This document shows, piece after piece, positions 1 to 8,213 of a stretch of DNA of 48,472 bases. This DNA is from a bacterium (GTDB lineage: Bacteria > Bdellovibrionota_C > UBA2361 > SZUA-149 > JAQTWB01): the NCBI GenBank assembly GCA_028689495.1, contig JAQTWB010000018.1, positions 1-48,472 of the forward strand. The letters run 5' to 3'. The stretch's first letter is position 1; every line of letters starts with the position of its first letter. The notes under the pieces are model-generated. The model made no database searches and had not been told where the DNA came from. It saw nothing but the letters and a program-made list of their open reading frames with translations. The translations under genes and the position numbers were made by a program.

Positions 1-186
1 TGGCTTGAAAATTTTATCCGACTGTTTGCCCGCAACCAGTGGAAGCGCGAACGACTTGCTGTAAGCTTTCATATCGATGATCACAATCTCAATCCTCGAT
101 CATGGTTGCGCTGGCCCATCCTCTACGCCGGACAGGAAGCCGAACTATTGGCGCTACGAGAAGAGCTGCAAAAGTTGCCATCGTAG
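1..186 (+). CDS. nadE: NAD(+) synthase, C-terminal fragment (partial at window edge)
   Basis: The frame is open from base 1 and ends at TAG 184-186, giving the last 61 residues of a protein that begins outside the window. The fragment contains the run QWKRERLAVSFHIDDHNLNP followed by RSWLRWPIL, which matches the conserved C-terminal block of ATP-dependent NAD synthetases (QFKRERLAPSFH...LDPRTWCRFPIL). NadE amidates deamido-NAD to NAD in the cytosol, with glutamine as donor when a nitrilase domain is present; whether that domain exists cannot be seen here. The gene converges on aroG. Confidence rests on the C-terminal signature alone. Confidence 0.85.
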   Translation, partial: WLENFIRLFARNQWKRERLAVSFHIDDHNLNPRSWLRWPILYAGQEAELLALREELQKLPS

Positions 187-475
187 TCATCACTCGGCCT
201 GTAGTGACTAGGCGAATAGAGAAATCCAGTGGGGGTAATGGCTTTACGACTGCAACAACCGTTTCATTTGAAATTCTGCCGTTATCATTTCCGAACGGTT
301 GCGCAGCAACCGTGGTCAGGCAATTCGTGCATCAGATGCAACATCGCCACAGTCGGGCGAACATAAGGCCCGCACCCTACGGTAAACAATAACAATTTGA
401 AGGTCACCGCTGATTAATAAACGCAGAATAGTTCTCATTCATCATGAGACAATGTTTATAATCCGACGAGACGGG
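187..475. other. Convergent spacer between nadE and aroG
   Basis: There is no convincing gene. A short stem-loop at 295-313 (ACGGTTGC/GCAACCGT, 3-nt loop) lacks a following T-run, so it is not a clear terminator for either neighbour. Confidence 0.5.
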
Positions 476-1534
476 TTAGCGATCCCGTAATCGCTTATCA
501 GCTTCCCGCAAAATCTTCTCAGTTGTCTCCCAGTCAATACAGGCATCAGTAATTGATACACCGTACTGAAGTTCATCAGCATTACCGGAAAAAGACTGAT
601 TCCCCGCGTGAAGGTTACTCTCAAGCATCAATCCACAAATAGCGTTTTGTCCTGAAAGGATCTGGTTAATACAATCCCGAAAAACAAGCGGTTGACGATT
701 ATGGTCCTTGGAAGAATTGGCGTGGCTGCAATCGATCATCAGATTGACAGGCAATCCCTCTTTCTGCAGAAGCTCTACGCTTTCAGTGACGCTTACGGAA
801 TCGTAATTCGGCTTCTTCCCCCCACGCAAGACGACATGAGCATAACGATTGCCCTTGGTGTGAAAAACACAAGACTGGCCATGAGAGTTTATTCCAAGAA
901 AACGATGCGGGCTGGAGACAGAGTGAAGCGCGTTAACTGCAGCTGACACACTGCCACTTGTTGCATTCTTAAAGCCAACCGGAGTTGAAAGTCCGCTCGA
1001 AAGCTCACGGTGAGTCTGAGACTCTGCAGTTCTCGCACCAATAGCCGTCCAGGAGATCAAATCCTGAATATACTGAGGGACAACCGGGTCCAGAGCCTCG
1101 GTCCCGGTCGGGAGACCGATCTCGGCAATTTCGAGTAAAAGTTTTCGGGCCTGACTTAAACCTGCCTCAATCTCAAAAGAATCATTAAGATAAGGATCGT
1201 TAATAAACCCCTTCCAGCCAACCGTAGTGCGCGGTTTCTCAAAATAAACCCTCATCACAAGAAACATTGTTTCCTTGACTTCCTCGGCAAGGAGGCGAAG
1301 CCGCTTGGCGTATTCAATCGCAGCCAGCGGATCATGAATCGAGCATGGCCCAACGACGACAAAAATACGCTTGTCACGGCCATCCAGTATATTGCGAATG
1401 GTCTGCCGACCGGCGAGCACTGTCTCCCCAGCGAGATCGCTAAGTGGATAGCCATTGCGGATCTGAAGCGGTGTGGGAAGAACAGTCTGAGACACTATAT
1501 TGATATTATGAAAGTTTTTTGGATCGATAGTCAT
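476..1534 (-). CDS. aroG: 3-deoxy-7-phosphoheptulonate (DAHP) synthase, class I AroG/F/H type
   Basis: Condenses phosphoenolpyruvate with erythrose 4-phosphate in the first step of the shikimate pathway. The 352-residue protein has the class I alpha length and order of motifs: GPCSIHD near residue 62, a YFEKPRTTVGWKG segment, GTEALDP, an ARTxESQ-type motif, TPVGFKNATSG (normally KNGTDG), and DCSHANSSKDHNRQ near the C-terminus supplying phosphate- and metal-binding residues. The start is the ATG at 1534, with only a weak ribosome-binding site (GTAGAAA). The gene is alone on its strand, separated from yhaN by a 540-bp spacer that holds a MITE. The effector amino acid (Phe, Tyr or Trp) cannot be decided from the sequence, so the symbol is generic. 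Confidence 0.93.
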   Translation of the reverse strand: MTIDPKNFHNINIVSQTVLPTPLQIRNGYPLSDLAGETVLAGRQTIRNILDGRDKRIFVVVGPCSIHDPLAAIEYAKRLRLLAEEVKETMFLVMRVYFEKPRTTVGWKGFINDPYLNDSFEIEAGLSQARKLLLEIAEIGLPTGTEALDPVVPQYIQDLISWTAIGARTAESQTHRELSSGLSTPVGFKNATSGSVSAAVNALHSVSSPHRFLGINSHGQSCVFHTKGNRYAHVVLRGGKKPNYDSVSVTESVELLQKEGLPVNLMIDCSHANSSKDHNRQPLVFRDCINQILSGQNAICGLMLESNLHAGNQSFSGNADELQYGVSITDACIDWETTEKILREADKRLRDR

Positions 1535-1735
1535 TTTCTACAGGTTTGCCCTGAATAAATTGTAAACATTATGTTTTTATCCAACTGCCCACTCTCCGAC
1601 AATCAACGGGAGTTTCAACAGTCTCTGTCAGAAATTCGTCCCGAGTATAAACTTTGAACAAAACTTGTATAGGGTTTCTGCAAAAATGACCTAAAAAAAC
1701 ATCAAAAATCCTCCCTGCTTTTAGACAAACGCCCC
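1535..1735. other. AT-rich upstream region of aroG
   Basis: No gene is seen. The region probably carries the aroG promoter on the minus strand, but I could not single out a convincing -35/-10 pair. It ends in a run of eight C at 1732-1739 that forms part of the target site of the adjacent MITE. Confidence 0.4.
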
Positions 1736-1744
1736 CCCCTGACC

Positions 1745-2040
1745 CTTGCTATTACCCACAAGTCTGCAGGAACGAAAATAGTGGCTTCAGTGGGACAGCA
1801 GAGCTCCAGCTCTGCTGCAATTCATATGTCCAGCAGAGCTCCAGCTCTGCTGCAATTCATATCTCCCGCCAAGCTGCAAATCTGCCGCGAATTGGCGCAG
1901 AGCTGGAGCTCTGCACCCCCGGTATTGCCGTCTGCATGCTGGGAGTGATTTTAAATACGCCCACTTTGCAAGAACTTTACCTCTGTTCGATCTCCAATCG
2001 CAACAAGGTAATCTGGTCGGGACTTGCGGGTAATAGCAAG
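1745..2040. mobile_element. 296-bp MITE with IS50/Tn5-like terminal inverted repeats and 9-bp target duplication
   Basis: The left end reads CTTGCTATTACCCACAAGTC (1745-1764). The right end (2021-2040) is its reverse complement with one mismatch (GACTTGCGGGTAATAGCAAG). Both ends are directly flanked by the same nonamer CCCCTGACC (1736-1744 and 2041-2049), a perfect target-site duplication. The first 19 bases of the left end agree with the Tn5/IS50 outside end (CTGACTCTTATACACAAGT) at 14 positions, and a 9-bp duplication is what IS50-group (IS4 family) transposases make. No transposase is encoded, so mobility would need one in trans. The IS50 comparison is from memory of the end sequence. Confidence 0.85.
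1796..1914. repeat. Tandem and scattered perfect palindromes inside the MITE
   Basis: Two copies of CAGCAGAGCTCCAGCTCTGC plus TG (10-bp arms, CC centre) lie at 1796-1817 and 1831-1852, each followed by CAATTCATAT, with a period of 35 bp. A third palindrome of the same core (arms GCAGAGCT/AGCTCTGC, centre GG) lies at 1897-1914 in the opposite orientation. They may be a second repeat family that entered the MITE or its structured core. Confidence 0.75.
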
Positions 2041-2074
2041 CCCCTGACCAGGGGAATCAACATATCAGTCCAAT

Positions 2075-4864
2075 TCAGCTGGAAGCCAAATCGTGTACAA
2101 GAATCTTACCCGGCGAAGTTTCAGCAAGATACCTCCAAAAAGAAGCTTCTTCATCCCGACAGGTGCAATAAAATATCTGTCTGCCATCAGTCGCTAACGC
2201 CTGCAACATTGAGGCAATTTCCGAATAACGAACACTATCACTGGCCGATAGTGCTTCATCGAGAAGAACAGGCAGTGATTCTCCCTTTTCCCCAACAAAC
2301 AGATAAGCCAGACGAGCCGCCAGAAGAGCCTGAGTCCTTGTGCCGCGTGACAACTGTTCCAACCGCAAACACTGGTTTCGGACAGAATCCCAAAATTCAA
2401 CAACACTACTTCCCCCTGAAGATGGCGATAGTCTCATCTCCATAGCGCCATTGGTAAATCGGGAAAACATTTCCGCTGCCCGTTGTAGCAGTTCAGGAGA
2501 ATATTTGCGCTGATAGTCCTTCTCTACCCTCTGTAAAATAAACTGAGCCGCAATAGCATGGGCTGACTTTTTCAACTCTTTTGAATAATCACGCATCGTT
2601 TGCTGATAAACGATCTGGGAATTCTCCCGTTGATGACTCGCGCGAGCGGCGCGAATCGCAAAATGGATATCAGCGATCTGCTTAACCAGTTCATTCTTTT
2701 TGCTCTCCAGATCAACGACCTCGTCAGCAACACCATTTACCGCAGGCTCGCTGAGCTTTCTTCTCAGCAGTTCTTCATCAATATGATAATGCCGAGCCGT
2801 TTCCTCTTCGATAGCAAGCAATTTCTGCTTTAGTTTCAAACATTCGGATTGTCTGGATAAGTAAAGCTGATATGTGGACTCAACTTCCTCGAGAACACCA
2901 AAATGCAGCCGATAAAGATCAATAGTAACTCCAAAACTTTCTTGCTGGTCCATCAGTGAGGCCAGACCGGACTGCAAAACATCAAGCTGCTGTTCGACCT
3001 TTGCATTCTCCAGTCGCAGATTCTGAAATGAAGGGAAATCTTCTTTAACGCGGGATACCAAAGCAACTAACTCACCATCAGAAATTGACTGAGGTGTGAA
3101 TTTCAATATTCGACCCAGAAGCTCGAACAAAGCAAGACGATTATCGTGATGCTGTTTCTGTAACTGCTGCAAGCGAGCCTTCCGCTCTGCATCCTCGGCA
3201 AGCAGAACAAATCGCTCGCGAAGCAATGCTACTATTAACACACGTTGAATGTTGCCTTTAGGCAGGGAACAACCAAGCTTCGAAAGCAGACTGGCAATAC
3301 TTTCGTTTAAACCGGCAATATTGTTCTGATGAAACTCTATGCCCGCCTTTAACTGCCTTACCCGTGCTTCACGTCCAGCCTTTGTTGTCTTTTCCACGAA
3401 ACCAACTATCAGACGTCGGCATTCGTCAATAAGTTCTCCTTGCCATCGGGAAACAACATTTTTGGAAAACAGGACTCCGAGTATATAAATCGCAATCAAG
3501 ATTAGAAATATCCCACATGACAGGGAAACCGGAACAAAGTGGACAATCCCCAATCGAAAAGAATCTCCTTCACCTACATATAAACTGTAAAACAGAAGTA
3601 CACCACACACAGCCAGAACAGGTAAGAGAACCATATTGCGTAACCGCAAAACGTTCTCACGCAACGTTTGAACGAACTGATAAACCTCTCCCAGCCGCAA
3701 AGCAGCCAAACTTTCCTCGTGAAACACCGAAGTGCTTACAGTTTCGTCGGGTTCCGAACGATAGAGTTCATATTCTCGGCGTAAGGTATCCAGACCATTT
3801 CTTTCTGTCTCCAGGCGTTCGAACAGCTCATCAAGCTTGTCAAGTTCAGATGAAGCAGGATATGAAACAGAGCTATCTGAACCCTCTCCAGATTCCAGCG
3901 GGAAAAAATACTTTTCTATAACACGAATACGTTCAGCACTGGACAGCAGATAGTTCTGCAGATTCTCAATCTCGCTTACCCCGTCCCGGTAATTGCGCCA
4001 GACATCAAGCATGGTGTCGATCATGACAACGCTGGCCGGATCTGAAAAAATCGCCTTCTGACTGGCCTCATCCAGTCGAGCACTTCGTTCTAACAAAATC
4101 TCAATTTGACTCCGCCGCAAAGGAATCTCTTCCTCCAGCTCAATTAATCGCTTAAATGTCTGTGGTGAATGATGCTTAATCACTTCCGGTTGTTGCTGAA
4201 TCCACCCCTCAAGCTCTTGCAGTCGCACAAACAGTTCTCGAATTTCATCAAGCCTGTTCTCCAACGCACAATTACGCAAACGCTGCTCAATATCACGCTG
4301 TTGAGCCTCCAAACGTGTTAACGCTTCTTCCTGATGAGCAAGAAGTTCATATTGATTATCGATTTTTTTAAGCTCGCGTTCCGCATCCCTCACCTTTTTG
4401 GCAAGAGACTGTAACCGACGTGGATGAACATCAAGAAGACCGCCAGAGGTTAAAACTGTAATGTCGATTCCACCGCGCAGCTCTTTTAGCAATGTAGCGA
4501 CAAAAACATCTCCACTTTCCAAACTAGCCGTAGCAAGAAAATCAACGGATAAAAAATATTCCAGCGGATTGACGGATGACGAGATCACACCAGAAAAAAT
4601 TGTTTCCTGTGCAGTATCAGCAAATTTTCTTCTTGAACCTTTAACATCAAAGAAAATTGTTCCCTGAGATGTGACCCATGAAACCTGAGCCAGGTACATT
4701 TCCTTTCCTGGTTTCGATGAGTGTAATATCGACCTTAGTAAGGTGCTCTTTCCTGAACTATTGGGGCCATGAATTATATTTATATAGGGAGAAAAGACCT
4801 TCAAACCAAGTCCGCCGCGCTCAAACCCGGGCGCGGAAAACAACTCCAAACGCTCAAGCCACAT
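2075..4864 (-). CDS. yhaN: YhaN-family SMC/Rad50-like ATPase with central membrane segments
   Basis: A 929-residue ABC-type ATPase with split head. The Walker A is GPNSSGKST at residues 33-41. The C-terminal head has LSRGTRTQ (ABC signature region) and the Walker B LPVLLDEALSASD. Two long coiled-coil stretches rich in E, L and Q lie between the heads, interrupted by two hydrophobic helices at about residues 405-470, a feature also described for Bacillus YhaN. It overlaps the end of yhaO by 11 bp, so the two are translated together as an SbcC/SbcD-like pair. The expected role is DNA-end or broken-DNA processing at the membrane; that role is inferred from the family. The two transmembrane segments make a purely soluble Rad50-type clamp unlikely. 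Confidence 0.85.
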   Translation of the reverse strand: MWLERLELFSAPGFERGGLGLKVFSPYINIIHGPNSSGKSTLLRSILHSSKPGKEMYLAQVSWVTSQGTIFFDVKGSRRKFADTAQETIFSGVISSSVNPLEYFLSVDFLATASLESGDVFVATLLKELRGGIDITVLTSGGLLDVHPRRLQSLAKKVRDAERELKKIDNQYELLAHQEEALTRLEAQQRDIEQRLRNCALENRLDEIRELFVRLQELEGWIQQQPEVIKHHSPQTFKRLIELEEEIPLRRSQIEILLERSARLDEASQKAIFSDPASVVMIDTMLDVWRNYRDGVSEIENLQNYLLSSAERIRVIEKYFFPLESGEGSDSSVSYPASSELDKLDELFERLETERNGLDTLRREYELYRSEPDETVSTSVFHEESLAALRLGEVYQFVQTLRENVLRLRNMVLLPVLAVCGVLLFYSLYVGEGDSFRLGIVHFVPVSLSCGIFLILIAIYILGVLFSKNVVSRWQGELIDECRRLIVGFVEKTTKAGREARVRQLKAGIEFHQNNIAGLNESIASLLSKLGCSLPKGNIQRVLIVALLRERFVLLAEDAERKARLQQLQKQHHDNRLALFELLGRILKFTPQSISDGELVALVSRVKEDFPSFQNLRLENAKVEQQLDVLQSGLASLMDQQESFGVTIDLYRLHFGVLEEVESTYQLYLSRQSECLKLKQKLLAIEEETARHYHIDEELLRRKLSEPAVNGVADEVVDLESKKNELVKQIADIHFAIRAARASHQRENSQIVYQQTMRDYSKELKKSAHAIAAQFILQRVEKDYQRKYSPELLQRAAEMFSRFTNGAMEMRLSPSSGGSSVVEFWDSVRNQCLRLEQLSRGTRTQALLAARLAYLFVGEKGESLPVLLDEALSASDSVRYSEIASMLQALATDGRQIFYCTCRDEEASFWRYLAETSPGKILVHDLASS

Positions 4865-6131
4865 TGGAACCTCGCCGCGATCTGACTATGCGCGCATGAA
4901 GGCTGACGCCGGCTTCGACAAGAACTCTGCGGATGTCTTGCTTTCTCTCAACATCGTCAGAGAATGCCTGAAAAAAATGTTGCCCCAATTTTTCCTGCAG
5001 CAATTCCTGGGCCTGGTCCACCAGTGTGACGCCACGCTCGGCGTTTTCTCCCTCCGCAAATTCAGTCCCAGAAAGAAGAGCAACTGTTTCAGTGAGCAAC
5101 CGCTCATAATCTCCCGGCTCGGATACATCCATTTCACATTCAGCCACCAAAGATTCAAGATACACAGTACTTCGTCCAACAATAAACGAATCCGCGTAAT
5201 CAAAATCCCTGCAAAAGCTTTCAACTGCCGAATAAGATTGTTCATCTGTTTTTAAAATCACACGAATACCAACGTATTCAAAATCATCAATGCCCAAAGA
5301 TTCAAGCCTGGTAAAAAGAGCCTCGCGAATATCAGCCAATACCTCCTCTCGTGTCAGAGCCTCACCCGAAAGATCAATGCGACACTCATCAAAATAGATT
5401 GTAGCAAGCGGTAACTGCAGATGTCGCAGTAACTTCCCTTCCGCCGATATCTCAAGCAGTTCTGCTCCATGCACTCCTCGCTCATTGATATGCAAAGGTT
5501 GAAGAGAACCGGAATAAAATATGAAAGGTCCATCTTCATGCAAAAGCGTTCGCTTGTGAATATGACCAAGGCTCCAGGCGCTTAGGTGGTGTCCCGTCAA
5601 GTAAGAAAGTTCAACTCCGCCATAGCGGGAGTTCATCTGTCCGACGTCGCAGTGCAAAAGGCCAATACTGGCCTTGGCTTTCACTTGAGGAAAGGATGAA
5701 AATGAAATTGTCTGACACTCGTCTGCGGGAAAACAGTATCCGACAAATTGTAAAGATGATTCATCAGGTCTTGGCAAAGTAAAGCTGCCCCACTCACCCG
5801 GACCACCAAGAAGTCTGGCATCTGAGAATATTCTTCGCAATGAAGGCAAGGTATTCCAGTCATGGTTCCCCGAGACACAAATGACCTCTATCCCCTGCTG
5901 CCGCAACTGCCGAACCGCCCTTTCAAACTGCCCGGCGGCTTCAAAGTAGGCATTTGTTCGATCGAGTATATCACCAGAGAAACATACTGCATGCACCTCG
6001 CGTTCGATTGCCTCATCCACCAGTTTAGTCAAAGCAACATCTACGGAAATCTGATTCCCAACGTAAGACAATCCACCAGGCATACGCCCAAGGTGCAAAT
6101 CACCAACACAAATAACTTTCCAGATATGCAA
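4854..6131 (-). CDS. yhaO: YhaO-family Mre11/SbcD-like metallophosphoesterase
   Basis: Putative nuclease partner of YhaN. The N-terminal domain shows the calcineurin-like metal motifs in order: GDLHLG (residues 10-15), SGDILD, GNHDW, LLHCDVG and GHIHK. The C-terminal part (about residues 260-425) is the variable YhaO tail. The start at 6131 is TTG. It follows the crotonase stop by six bases and overlaps yhaN by 11 bp, so crotonase, yhaO and yhaN are probably on one transcript. Family knowledge predicts Mn-dependent exo/endonuclease activity gated by the ATPase. Confidence 0.87.
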   Translation of the reverse strand: MHIWKVICVGDLHLGRMPGGLSYVGNQISVDVALTKLVDEAIEREVHAVCFSGDILDRTNAYFEAAGQFERAVRQLRQQGIEVICVSGNHDWNTLPSLRRIFSDARLLGGPGEWGSFTLPRPDESSLQFVGYCFPADECQTISFSSFPQVKAKASIGLLHCDVGQMNSRYGGVELSYLTGHHLSAWSLGHIHKRTLLHEDGPFIFYSGSLQPLHINERGVHGAELLEISAEGKLLRHLQLPLATIYFDECRIDLSGEALTREEVLADIREALFTRLESLGIDDFEYVGIRVILKTDEQSYSAVESFCRDFDYADSFIVGRSTVYLESLVAECEMDVSEPGDYERLLTETVALLSGTEFAEGENAERGVTLVDQAQELLQEKLGQHFFQAFSDDVERKQDIRRVLVEAGVSLHARIVRSRRGSNVA

Positions 6132-6137
6132 AATACC

Positions 6138-6926
6138 TTATCCAAATAAAGGGGGTCGTTTTTCAACAAATGCCCGAACTCCCTCCTTCCCCTCATCGCT
6201 GGCAAGCAAGGACGCAAAACAATCCTTCTCACGTTTGAGAGCCTGAATACCGACCTCTCGTTCAAGCTCGTTCAGCAATATCAACGCAGAGCGAACTGCC
6301 AATGGTGATACTGAAATTACCTGCTGAATAACAGTATTGAGAACAGACTGGAACTCGTCTAACGGAGCACAATAATCAACGAGGCCCAATAAAAGAGCTT
6401 GATCGCCAGTTAACTTGTCTCCGGTAATAATCATTCTGCGCGCTCCAGCTGTGCCAATACGCAGGGCGGCTCTTAACGTTCCGCCAAAACCCGGAACCAG
6501 GCCAAGACCAGTTTCCGGAAAGCCAAAAATGGATTGCGTAGTTGTGGCAATCAGGTCACAAGCCAAGGCCAGTTCAAGTCCACCACCAAGAGCATATCCA
6601 TGAATCACAGCGATCTTGGGCACTGGAATATCCGCAAAATCTGAAATCACCTCCTGGCCAAAAGCGGCAAATTCCTGAGCACGTGCCAGATCGGAAGCGA
6701 AACATTTGATGTCAGCTCCGGCGACAAAAGCCTTTTCCGAGGAACTGCGAAGAACTACCAGGCGTGGAGCCTGACCTTGAGCAATATCCGTTGTAATATC
6801 GAGCGTAAGCTTGCGAAGCTCCGCCAACATATCCCAGTCAAGAGCATTTAATCTCTCCGGCCTGTTTAACGTAACCTCAAGGATATTATCCTTTGTCTCC
6901 CGTTTGATATTCATATGACGAATCAT
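6138..6926 (-). CDS. Enoyl-CoA hydratase/isomerase family protein (crotonase fold)
   Basis: Crotonase-fold protein of about 262 residues acting on an acyl-CoA thioester. The motifs visible are TLNRPERLNALD at the N-terminus, the oxyanion-hole segment KAFVAGADIK, ALGGGLELALACD, and FPETGLGLVPGFGGT with one catalytic-position Glu. The second glutamate of classical enoyl-CoA hydratases (in the MEMVLTG segment) is replaced: the protein has ARRMIITG. It may therefore be an isomerase or another crotonase rather than a hydratase. An ATG at 6926 overlaps the HIT stop as ATGA, which suggests coupling; a second ATG at 6914 is equally possible. The frame is open further upstream, but that part overlaps the HIT gene and is not crotonase-like. 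Confidence 0.85.
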   Translation of the reverse strand: MIRHMNIKRETKDNILEVTLNRPERLNALDWDMLAELRKLTLDITTDIAQGQAPRLVVLRSSSEKAFVAGADIKCFASDLARAQEFAAFGQEVISDFADIPVPKIAVIHGYALGGGLELALACDLIATTTQSIFGFPETGLGLVPGFGGTLRAALRIGTAGARRMIITGDKLTGDQALLLGLVDYCAPLDEFQSVLNTVIQQVISVSPLAVRSALILLNELEREVGIQALKREKDCFASLLASDEGKEGVRAFVEKRPPLFG

Positions 6927-7267
6927 CCCGGCGGCCAGGACATTTTTCGACCACCGAGAAGATGTAAATGCAACTGTGGAACCACCTGACCACCATTCTC
7001 GCCACAATTAAACACCAGTCGGTATCCTTCACCTTCAATTTCAAGAGATGTTGCGAGATTGCGCGCCACCAAAACCATGTGACCAACGAGCATCCGATCA
7101 TCTTCTGTCACATCAGATACGGATGGAAGATCTTTGCGTGGTACGATCAGCACATGAGATGGCGCCGCCGGACTGATATCTCTAAAAGCGACTACCAGGT
7201 CATCCTGATAAAGAATATCTGCGGGAAGATCTCCGCGCATTATTTTATGAAACACCGTGTCCGACAT
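6923..7267 (-). CDS. HIT family protein (HinT/PKCI type) with altered triad
   Basis: A 114-residue histidine-triad nucleotide hydrolase/transferase of HINT type, predicted to act on purine nucleoside phosphoramidates or AMP adducts. It has FHKIMRGDLPA at the start and ends with LGGRKMSWPPG, the HINT C-terminal signature. The triad is QLHLHLL: His100 (nucleophile position) and His102 are kept, but the first histidine is Gln98. The start at 7267 is preceded by GAGGT at proper distance; an in-frame upstream start at 7306 would overlap the mrp gene and has no such site. The stop overlaps the crotonase start. Confidence 0.87.
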   Translation of the reverse strand: MSDTVFHKIMRGDLPADILYQDDLVVAFRDISPAAPSHVLIVPRKDLPSVSDVTEDDRMLVGHMVLVARNLATSLEIEGEGYRLVFNCGENGGQVVPQLHLHLLGGRKMSWPPG

Positions 7268-7292
7268 AAGCACCTCATTAATAGGTCGTGTT

Positions 7293-8105
7293 CTAATCGT
7301 TAACAATGTTTAAAGCAGGTTTGGCCGCAGACACCGCAGCTTGAAGCTTTTCAGTCAGCGAAGAAGCAATCTGCGCGAACAACCCTGTTACAGCTGAAGC
7401 CCCATCCTGCCCGACAACACATGGAACTCCACAGTCTCCTCCTTCCCGAATCCCCATCTCCAAAGGAATCTGCGCCATCAGTGGAATACCGTAAGCTACA
7501 CAAAGCTGCTCCCCTCCTCCTTTACCGAAAATATCAACGACCTGCCCATCTGCTGTGCGAAATCCACTCATATTTTCGACTGCGCCAAAGATTTCCACAT
7601 TGACCTTGCGGAACATGTTTACCGCTTTACGCACATCAGCCAGAGCAACTTCCTGGGGAGTTGTTACCATTACGACCCCATCAAGAGGCACCAGCTGCGA
7701 AAGAGAAAGCTGAGCATCTCCTGTCCCTGGTGGAAGGTCGACAATACAAATATCAACATCTCCCCAATTCACATCTTGAAAAAGCTGGGTTATCGCTTTA
7801 CCGAACATTGGCCCACGCCAGATAACCGGATCATCAGGATTCTTCAGAAAAAATCCTATCGAAATATACTTAACGCCATGACGAAGAGCTGGAATGAACC
7901 TGTCGTCAGCTCCCACGCTCAACTCCCCTCCACCCATCAGTGTTGGAATACTCGGCCCATAAAAATCCAGATCAACAAGTGCAACCCGACCAGGTCCACC
8001 AAGACCATTAAACTGATGCTGAGCAAGAGAAACCGCAAGATTCGCCGCTACCGTACTCTTGCCTACTCCACCTTTACCGCTGGCAACTGCCACAATATGC
8101 TTCAC
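7293..8105 (-). CDS. mrp: Mrp/NBP35 family iron-sulfur carrier P-loop ATPase
   Basis: A 270-residue MinD/ParA-like P-loop ATPase that carries and delivers Fe-S clusters. The deviant Walker A SGKGGVGKST lies at residues 9-18, with DLDFYGPSIPTLMG and IVDLPPGTGDAQLS following, all diagnostic for Mrp/ApbC. There is no N-terminal MIP18/DUF59 domain, so it is the short form. The CxxC cluster motif usual near residue 200 is not clear: single cysteines lie at LCVAYG and near CGVPCVVG, where Cys-Gly-Val-Pro-Cys may serve. The start is GTG at 8105 with a strong AAGGAG site. It sits between ftsZ and the HIT gene in the same direction. Confidence 0.9.
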   Translation of the reverse strand: MKHIVAVASGKGGVGKSTVAANLAVSLAQHQFNGLGGPGRVALVDLDFYGPSIPTLMGGGELSVGADDRFIPALRHGVKYISIGFFLKNPDDPVIWRGPMFGKAITQLFQDVNWGDVDICIVDLPPGTGDAQLSLSQLVPLDGVVMVTTPQEVALADVRKAVNMFRKVNVEIFGAVENMSGFRTADGQVVDIFGKGGGEQLCVAYGIPLMAQIPLEMGIREGGDCGVPCVVGQDGASAVTGLFAQIASSLTEKLQAAVSAAKPALNIVND

Positions 8106-8213
8106 TTAAAACTCCTTCAATGAAAATGATGCGAGATAACAACATCCCGCAAAAAAAAAGTTTGCACACGAGTATAAACCCATATGCAAACTCCAAAAGA
8201 AACGATTTATCCG

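Noticed and set aside
102-392. Plus-strand open frame of 96 residues
   Set aside because: It overlaps the nadE end in another frame and has no recognisable features.
1936-2445. Plus-strand open frame of 169 residues
   Set aside because: It spans the MITE end and the antisense of yhaN; a shadow frame.
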